Source: Bisporella sp. PMI_857 (Eukaryota > Ascomycota > Leotiomycetes > Helotiales > Helotiaceae). From it: a DNA stretch of 64,000 nucleotides. Position numbers and translations under genes: made by a program. Shown piece by piece: positions 56,105-64,000 of this stretch (its first letter is position 1; each line of letters starts with the position of its first letter). Where the stretch lies: NCBI GenBank assembly GCA_021307315.1, contig JAJSPD010000004.1, positions 310,001 to 374,000 on the forward strand, in the 5' to 3' direction. The notes beneath the pieces were generated by a model. That model was given only the letters and a program-made list of their open reading frames with translations. It made no database searches and was not told the DNA's origin.

Positions 56105-59100
56105 TATGCACGACTCGAAGGGCCTGGAAGAAATTGTCTGCCCGCAGGCATGCCGTTAGGGAGATGCGGGCGACGAAAGGAGGCACCCAAAAGTACTGTA
56201 GCAGATTCGTCGTCGTCGAGGATGAAAAGCCGAGGCCGATAGGAGATGGCAGATGTCGATTGCTCTTGAAAAGTCGCAACAGGTTGATTGCACAGGCGTG
56301 CGTGGGATTTTTGTGCGTGCAATGGGATGAAGTTGCGATAGATGGGATCTTGGTTTTGGGCTGGTTCGTTTATGGCTTGAAACGACAAGGATAACCTTAG
56401 ATCTTTTTAAAGAACTGGAGCCGTTCAAACTACCATAGTATTAAAGCCGGGTGGCCAAATATTAAGAAAATTGTTAGCACCGGGCTGGGAATAAGCCTCT
56501 GTAACCCGATCAATTGTGAGTGGTTGAACGGGCAATATTGGTCGAGATGGTGGACAAAGCCAGTTTCTTGCAACTGACTCTGCGAACTGGATTGAAGGGG
56601 ATGGATGGGATGCAGCAAGTAATAAAGCTCTACTGTACACCTCAGGCAGTCGGAAAGAATTACCTGCTACTTGGCCCGACACCTCTACCTGGTTATGAAC
56701 CCGTCCTCGCAGATAATTAGGTTGGACCGTATGTCAGATTGTGGTTAGGCCGCAGAAATGAGGCGTTGAAGCACATGGGTTGCGCACATGGCGATGGCAT
56801 GGGGGAGCATGGTCAAAGTCCGGTGTTCGACGCCTGACTGGTGTGTGAGTCTGTGGTGCACCAATCCGGATTCGAGATTCAGCCTATTACAGGAGAGCGG
56901 ATTACCACAAGAGCGAAAGCCTAATAATTTGAGGAATCATTTTCAATTCAACTATATTTTGTAGGGGAGGGAGGCAAAGGATGCTGATAGTGATGATAAT
57001 AATAATGATGATGTTAAGGAAGCTCTCTTATCTGCGGAGTAAATTTACCCTAACCGAGGGACTTTTATCTTGTCACCCATATGATATCCCTTCTTCCTCA
57101 TTCCATAGTAGTTAAAAACCAGGTATTTCTGCAAAGTAACAAAGGACCCGACTGAGCTGTTTTTTCTTGTTCACTGATAGCTGCATATGCACCAACCCCG
57201 CCCTGATGGTAATACAAAGGATACCGTAGTGCAGTTTAAAATCTGACAGCCTCAGCCACAGCTATAAGCTTTCGACAAGATAATATACTTCGTATCTGTT
57301 TCAGAACGTGTCGCCCATAGTGTAGATCCGACACCGATCCCATTGGCGATGAAAAGAAAAGATCTATAATGACTACCCCCTGAACTGGATTTAGCTCCTA
57401 GCTTGTCAATAAGCCTCTTCTTTGCAAATGACTTCTGTACATCCTCGCCCCATTCCGTCAAGCTAGATCCAACCCCAATGAAACATTTACATAAACAGCA
57501 GTCATCAATCAGACTTGATCCAACAACCCGATAAGCAAAAAACTAACAATCCTATATGCGAGCGTTCCCGCTATGTACTATGTATAGGGTCATTGTGCCA
57601 TCAACCTGCTTATGAGGAGGATCTGACTCCATCACCACCCGACGCATCTGTGCAAATATCGAGCGCCAGCTTCGGCTGTGTACCCATTAACGGTAATCAA
57701 GTCATCTTCATTGCGACAGCGCAACGCATCCCCACGATCGGCACCTCCCTATCCCATGCTTTTGCGCGACACGCACCCATGTCGTTTCATCTCGCATTTC
57801 CCTGACGCCCACGCAGCAGAAAGGAACGTCAGATTGAAATACTACGAAGGGGGTTATATTTGGAACTTGTCTACCGAATACCACCTCACCCCATCCAAAT
57901 AGGGCAGAACATCAACATCAATATACTCCCAATTCAACATGTTAATTAAACACCTTCAGCTGACTCAGGCGGCCGGGAACCGCTACGAACAGCTGTCGGA
58001 TTGAGTTCTGACCCAAATCTTACACACCCAAAATCCAATCAAAGCACGTTTCGAGTGCTCTCTCTCGTCATCAGGCAGAAGGAAGGACAGAAAAGAAATG
58101 AGGGTGAATCCTGCCGATGAATGATTCTCCTCCCTATTCCAGAACCCGCGACTTATTTTATTTTCCGTTCAAAAACACGTGGCAATCATGCAATCACTCA
58201 ATCTCAAACATCGCATCCTCCAATTACCCGTGTACCTGCATCCCCTCTTTTTTCTCTCTTTCAAACCCACCATGAAATCTGTAAGACATCCAAAACCTTC
58301 TAGAAACCGCATGGAAGCGCTTTCTCCCCTCTCCCCACGCACAACGCACCTCAGAGCCTAAAACGAACGCTAGGAGAGGGGAAAAAAAAAAAGCCCCAAA
58401 AAAAAAGACACATGGCAAGACACCAAAACTTTGCCTGTGCCATCAAAAACCGAAGGGGATACGTACGGAACAACAATACCACTACTTGAGCCCTACTGTA
58501 TGCTCTACGCCATTACCGGGCCGCGCCTTTTAGTCCTTTCTGTTGCGCAGAAACCCCCCTTTTTTTTTCTAGTCTACTTCAAGGTTTCGAGCATCTGCTG
58601 TAGCGTGTCTTGTCAAGTTTTGTGGGAAAAACACAACACTACGCACGAAAGGTACAGTAAGGTTTTCGCACGGCAAGAGAGCCGAGAAAGTGGGAAAGCT
58701 TATTACTACTGTAGGGGCGGTGTGTGGTTCGCCAAATGGAGAAATCACCCCCAAAAAAATAAACAATAAGTAGAAGGTAAAGCGAACGCCCGTTCCTGGT
58801 GCACGTTTTGAAAATGGAAAACGCCACATACAGTTCGGGGGTCTGGATGGCGCCACACGCGGCAGCTCCGAAAAAAATACGTGCTAAGTAAAACTACGTT
58901 ACGGTTGCGATGCCACGTGAGAGGTAAGGGGGGGCTTTGCGCTTTGAGATTATGATACGTGCAAGTACTCGTCTGCCTGAGTTCAGCCGCCCATCTCCAC
59001 ATCTCAGGTATTTTCGTCAGTGCACCCGGAGGGAAAAGTTGCGGAATCATTCACAGTGCAGTCAGTGTTAGTGGAAGGGAAAGGTGGGGAACGGCGTGAG

Positions 59101-59813
59101 TCAGGGAGTCGCTCCGGTGGAGACTATCCTAAGTAAGGCAATGACAGGTTCTTGGTGGAAATGGATGTGTCTTATCGGATGGCGGGTAGGATGGCTTGAA
59201 AGAACATGTTCTGACCCTTTGTTCAGGATTTGGAGCCTCGGCAATAACATATCTGGACAGGATCAGTGATACTTCAGCATACCTGAGTCAGGAGAGCCCC
59301 TTAATCGTGGTTCTAGGTCTAAGCGAGATCACCCCTTTTATAAACCAATGCAGATGTCAACAATCATCACAGCCTAAGCATTGCCTGAAACCTTGTGGTA
59401 TAATGTAAAATTATCTGATTCAGCTATATAACATGCTAGCCTATCAGATCATAAATCGTACTGCACATAACACTGCCGACATTTAAGGCGCCTATGTAAA
59501 TGCTAACCTCCCAAATGTCCGCTCCTCTCCTTAAATGCACGCAAGCCAGGCTGAAATGCAGTGAGGAACATACCTACTAGTGCAAAGCCGAAGAAGTGAA
59601 AGTCACCACCGAATCGTACAGGACTCCTGCTCCGAGACGCCGCCAAAATTGAATAAGATTACTTTGTTGAGTCCAAGTGTTAGGTTGTGTCGAAGGTGAT
59701 CTCAACAAGATAAGTCACTCCCAAACCCAGAGTCTGGTAAGGAGAAGGTGGATGAGCTACGGCTTTCAATGTTGATTCTGAGAGCCAGGTAGCGACGAAT
59801 CAAACACACAGAC
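56105..59813. other. 3.7-kb gene-poor region upstream of the YANK kinase
   Basis: Between the kinase start codon and the 3' end of DBF4, both on the minus strand. I found no convincing protein. It holds a TGATGATAATAATAATGATGATG microsatellite near 56990-57014, homopolymer runs (poly-A at 58381-58392, poly-A and poly-T near 58400 and 58561) and short unsupported ORFs. Likely a long promoter and 5' UTR for the kinase and possibly non-coding transcripts. Confidence 0.45.
56990..57014. repeat. Imperfect GAT/AAT trinucleotide microsatellite
   Basis: A run of GAT and AAT triplets in non-coding DNA upstream of the kinase gene. Confidence 0.8.
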
Positions 59814-61879
59814 CTAATCTCGGACACGGATAGGCCGCGCCAGCTTGTTCAAGAGATCATCCAATTCCTTCCAATTTTCAGTCCTTTCAGCAAATTTTCG
59901 ATGCTTTCGCGACAAGATATGCTCATCAAAATCTTCAAACTTGTCCTGGCAGTTCTCGCAGTACCCTGGTTTAGGATCACGCTTCTCTGCCTTTCTCTGC
60001 TGGACTGCTTTCGCTTTGCGAGCTACCTCGGCACTCCTAACACTCTCCTCAGCTTCGGAGGGGTCAGCATCCTCTTCGATGAGATTGAGCTTTCCTTGCT
60101 TTCTTTTCGCAATAGTAGCAGTGCTTTCATTTACACGGTGACTATTCACTTGACCAAAAGATCCAGGGCCACCGCTGTTCTTCTCCAATACCTTTCGTTG
60201 AAGTCCATGGATCTCTTTGTTTGTTCCAGCTTTTGCCCCAGGCTGAGCGGCTGTGGATGATATCACCTGAGATCGGATAGCCGACGTCATGTTGGAAGGC
60301 TGAACCCCTGAGGCAACTGGTTCCCCAGCATAGAGTCGAGCTCCGCCACCAGCACGGCTAATGAATGCATTCTGTTGCCCCTTAGAAGATGACTCTCGTG
60401 TTAAATCGACTGGGTCAGCTTGCTTGGACGAAGTAGCAGCATTTCGGTTTGACCCATCGGTTATCTCGCTCAAAGTCCTCTTCCCAGCTATGGGTCTTGG
60501 TGGTTGCATGCGTGGCTCTCCAGCTGCTGCAGATCGTGTTCTGGGTGCTGCGTTTTGTTGCTTCTGCAAACGGGCTGCCTCCCTTTCAGCATCTTTTCTG
60601 CTAGATTCATCTTCAACAAAAGGGCATTTTCCATTAGCAACACTACGGAACTGGGGCCAGTCTCCTCTCTCCTTATCGGCCACTTTGGTATATTCACGGG
60701 CCATGATTGGCTTCTGTCTCTCGTCGATATCATGAATATATATGAAAAACCCTTTGAAATGGTTAATCTCTTTGGTGGCAACAGTTGGATCTCGGTCAGA
60801 AGGTCCATTGATTCGCTCATCTCGTAAAAGCTGAGATAAGTCGGCTCCACGAGCTGTTCGAGATGTAATAGACGCATCTTGAACTGTGTTGCTCCGTGTA
60901 TTGTGTCCATGTAGTACTTGAGTGCTATCAGGTGTGGAAAGACCTTGTATAATGCGCTGTAACTTTTCCAGGGCCCATATCTTCATCTGCAATGACCTGG
61001 CCTTATACAAGACATCTGCATTTCGGCTTTGCTGTCTTTTGACCTCCTGATCATGTCCCGGAGCTGCAAGTCTTCTGCTCAAGGGGGCCTCAAATGTAAA
61101 CTTTCCCTTTGGTCCAAATGAATCTGAAGCCCCAACTGTCTCGGATGATCTTTCCAGCAATAAGGGGTTAATAGTTTGTGAGTTCCCGCTTTCAGATCGA
61201 GATTCATTGGCCGTAGATGATGGTGGTGAGGGTTCTTTTATCTCGGGCGGGATGCTTCTAGTAGTTATAACGTGAGTGACCTCATGTGAGAAGAACTTTT
61301 CCACTCGCTGTGACGCGTTTTAGTTTTGATACCACCACAACTTAGGGTATAACTTACTGCGCCTAGACTAACTACTTGTTTTGCATATTTATGACGAACG
61401 TCATCAGAGACGGTCTCAAAGTAGAAGACATATGTTGGAAAGACTTTCTTGTAATGTTTCTGCCACGCAAGGACTGATTCCGTCGTTTCTTGTGATTCTC
61501 TAGTAGCTCTTTGTATAACTGTTCGTTTGAGCGGTCTTTCTCGGACTGGCACACGAGTTTGGTTCAAAGATGACTGGGAAGGATTGACATGCCGAGTGAC
61601 TGCCCGACCTTCAGCAGAGTATTGTGATGACTGTTGGCGGGGTGGAGTTCGCAGAGACTGCTCAGCGTCCAACATCTGCTTCTTAGCTGGGGGTGGCTGG
61701 CCATAGTTTTCTTCACGTTGTATGGTAGCATAAGAACGCTTCTGTTTGGAAGCAACTCCAGCTGCTACCGCTTGTCTGTATGGTGAATTTGCTGCATTAG
61801 GGTTGTTGGAAAGGGCCACTCTTCTGTTCGACATTGCGGATAGACTGAGTGGTAGCGGTGATAGTGATATAGCTGCCAT
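59814..61879 (-). CDS. DBF4: DBF4 regulatory subunit of Cdc7 (DDK) kinase
   Basis: Exons 61879-61358 and 61307-59814 with a 50-nt intron; 671 aa. The N-terminal part (with PLKRTVIQRATRES, then FPTYVFYFETVSDDVRHKY and a VTHVITTRSIP strand) is the BRCT-like motif N. Motif M is visible around FFIYIHDIDERQKPIMAREY and GDWPQFRSVANGKCPFVED. The C-terminal DBF zinc finger reads PGYCENCQDKFEDFDEHI followed by LSRKHRKFAERTENW, giving C-x2-C-x9-H-x5-H. Dbf4 activates Cdc7 to phosphorylate the MCM helicase and fire replication origins (nimO in Aspergillus). Two starts are possible: M1 at 61879 or the ATG at 61834 (MSNRRVALSNN), which looks closer to the usual start. It is divergent from ICP55. Confidence 0.93.
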
Positions 61880-62315
61880 ATGAAGTGATAATCACTACTC
61901 TGACAGCTGAATTGAGTTTGAAAAGGAGTGGGGTGAACCTGTGTTCACCGTGTCCAGTCGCGTGCCTCAGTCGAGCCTCATAAAGACATTAAGATGGATA
62001 ATTGGTGCTCGAGATGGCAGTATAAGTGGTTCGTGAGGTGCACAATTCAAGGAACGTGGTGGGAGTATTATTTGCTGGTGAATCAAAGATGTCCTGGAGA
62101 GCTTGGGGATGTTTGGGAGGAAGCTTTTGTTGATGTGGGTCCATCAGAACGCGATTGGGGCTGGGCGTGCCTCACGACGGCAACCAAGCTAGCGGCCGAA
62201 GGAGGCTCAAAACGGTAATATCAACACACGACCATGTATCATGGACCTTAGCCATCAATCATGAATAATAGATAATGAGGAAGTATATCTGCAAAGAAGG
62301 AGGATCATCATTAAT
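61880..62315. promoter_or_regulatory. Bidirectional promoter, DBF4/ICP55
   Basis: 436 bp between divergent starts with no supported gene. An MluI cell-cycle box (ACGCGT) would be expected for a cell-cycle gene, but the only one I noticed, ACGCGT near 61314, lies inside the DBF4 intron. Confidence 0.5.
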
Positions 62316-63936
62316 ATGAAGTTGAGAAATGCCCCGTGGCAGCAATTGCAGAGGGCAATAATATCATCGCGGTCGTTCTACCCCGCCACAAAATTTCTAG
62401 CGTCACCAATCAATACTACGAAAACTATTGATGCCTTCTCGCAAGCACGAAATTATGCTTCCATATCCGCCGCCGAACTTCAATTTGGACAGCCTGTGCA
62501 TGAAACTCATCCTCATCTTCTGAGGGCCGGCGAAGGTAGGTTGCAAATAATGCATCCTCATAATCAGCACAACAACTACTAACCCAATGGTCTAGTGACA
62601 CCAGGAATCACTGCGCAGGAATATGCAGACCGGAGGGCAAGGCTTGCTGCGAGCCTGTCACCCAACGGAATCGCAGTTATAGCATCCTCGAATACCAAGT
62701 ATAGATCCGGCTCTGTGTTTTATGAGTTTCATCAGGACTCGAACTTCTACTATCTCACAGGCTTCAATGAGCCAGAGTCGGTAGCAGTGATACAAAGAGT
62801 CGGCGATTCCCACGAATATGTGTTCCACCTTTTCGTCCGCCCGAAAGACGCCAAGGCTGAACAATGGGATGGTGCACGATCCGGTGTGAGAGCGGCAATG
62901 GATGTGTTTAATGCTGACGAGGTTGCTTTATCCCTATTTTCGACATAATCTTTACGTGCTGATTCTGCCATAGGCTAGTAGTATTGTTGACCTACCTACG
63001 CTACTCCCTCCGATAATAGCATCGGCTAGCGAGGTCTATACAGACATAGTGAAAAGTTCCAAGTCCGGGTATTCTGCGTTCTTCAGAACCCAAGATGTGC
63101 CTTCCAATGACTTCCAAAAGATGATAAAGGATAGCAAGATCAAACCTTTAAAGCCCCTCATGAATGGGCTTAGAGTAGTCAAGAGCGAGGCAGAGATAGT
63201 TAATATGCGGATGGCAGGTCGGATCTCAGGGAGATCTTTCACGAATGCCATGAGGCGGCAGTGGACGAAAGAAAAGGACCTTAGGATATTTTTGGATTAT
63301 GACTTTAAGACAGGAGGTTGCGAGGCAGAAGCTTACGTCCCGGTTGTAGCAGGCGGGAGAAATGCTCTGAGAATACACTATGTGCGGAACGATGACATTC
63401 TAAGAAACGGAGAGATCGTTTTGGTTGATGCTGGAGGACAATATGGCGGTTACATCACAGATATCACTCGATCTTGGCCAATATCTGGAAAGTTCTCGGA
63501 CCCTCAGCGAGATCTATATGAGACAATTCTGAGAGTTCAAAGAAGTACTGTTTCATTATGCAGAGAAAGCGCCAACATGACTTTAGACAAACTTCACCAT
63601 GTTACGGAACATGGATTGAAAGAGGGTTTGAAGCAGCTCGGCTTCGATATGTCAGGGAACGCGCTAGAGATCTTGTTTCCTCATCACGTTGGCCATTATA
63701 TTGGATTGGATGTGCATGACTGCCCTGGGTACTCTCGGGCGGTGCCGTTAAAGGCAGGCCATGTCGTGACTGTTGAGCCAGGGATATATGTTCCAGATGA
63801 CTCACGATGGCCTGAGCATTTTAGGGGAATAGGGATACGGATTGAGGACAGCGTGTGTGTTCAGGACGATTCGCCTCTCATCTTAACAACGGAAGCTGTT
63901 AAAGAGGTAGTGGACATTGAGGCTTTACGCAGATAG
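62316..63936 (+). CDS. ICP55: Mitochondrial Xaa-Pro aminopeptidase-like ICP55
   Basis: Exons 62316-62535, 62596-62921 and 62974-63936; 502 aa. The N-terminus (MKLRNAPWQQLQRAIISSRS) is basic and amphipathic, as in a mitochondrial presequence. An AMP_N domain follows (GITAQEYADRRARLAAS, FYEFHQDSNFYYLTGFNEPE), then an M24 pita-bread domain. The metal ligands are recognisable: Asp in VLVDAGGQYGG and ITDITRSWP, His in FPHHVGHYIGLDVHD, and Glu in VTVEPGIYVP and GIRIEDSVCV. Icp55 trims one residue from matrix proteins after the processing peptidase, stabilising them under the N-end rule. All catalytic groups are present. One intron begins GTTGCT, a weak donor; without removal of that intron the frame stops at 62948. 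Confidence 0.93.
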
Positions 63937-64000
63937 GGATAATATTGTGTATTATAGACATGTACTATAGCTATAAAATTTATGTATCACTGGTTGGTAG

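Overview
This window reads as nuclear DNA of a filamentous ascomycete (Pezizomycotina; Leotiomycetes is my best guess, from general resemblance only). The support is many 44-60 nt GT-AG introns with CTAAC/CTGAC-like branch sites, fungal secreted enzymes (GH55 glucanase, short tyrosinase, lysozyme-like protein), a fungal rhodopsin-domain membrane protein, TCO89, and a SUP35 with a Q/G/Y-rich prion-like N-terminus. Exon structures were reconstructed by hand. Every intact multi-exon model below closes in frame across all its introns.

Layout. 1-15 kb is an accessory-like, gene-poor stretch. It holds an MDR oxidoreductase (1310-2621), a type I membrane protein (3387-4410), a broken Gfo/Idh/MocA oxidoreductase (5389-6634), a 7-exon secreted lysozyme-like gene (9146-10381) and a GH55 beta-1,3-glucanase (11991-14651). 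16.7-22.7 kb is a compact housekeeping block of two head-to-head pairs: BFR2/IND1 (ribosome biogenesis and mitochondrial complex I assembly) and SPF30/YJU2B-type (both splicing factors). 23-33 kb is again accessory: rhodopsin-domain protein, tyrosinase with a 6-nt exon, a small secreted cysteine-rich prepropeptide resembling a defensin, and an unrecognised 514-aa protein. 33.9-50.2 kb carries core regulation and metabolism: TCO89 (TORC1), PEP carboxykinase, a SIRT5-type sirtuin, SUP35/eRF3 and a Yrb30-type Ran-GTP binding protein. 50.4-51.9 kb is a decayed gene of a fungal C-terminal-TM family. 54-64 kb carries a YANK/STK32-type kinase, DBF4 and the mitochondrial peptidase ICP55; the last two are head-to-head.

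TORC1, PEPCK, sirtuin and YANK genes lie near one another, but nothing in the sequence shows they are co-regulated. The most notable features are the probable split start codon (A|TG) of PEPCK, the 6-nt and 18-nt exons of the tyrosinase, the Kex2-processed 10-cysteine peptide, and two pseudogenes that can be read through several lesions. I found no CRISPR array, no confident tRNA or rRNA, no intact transposon and no clear biosynthetic cluster.
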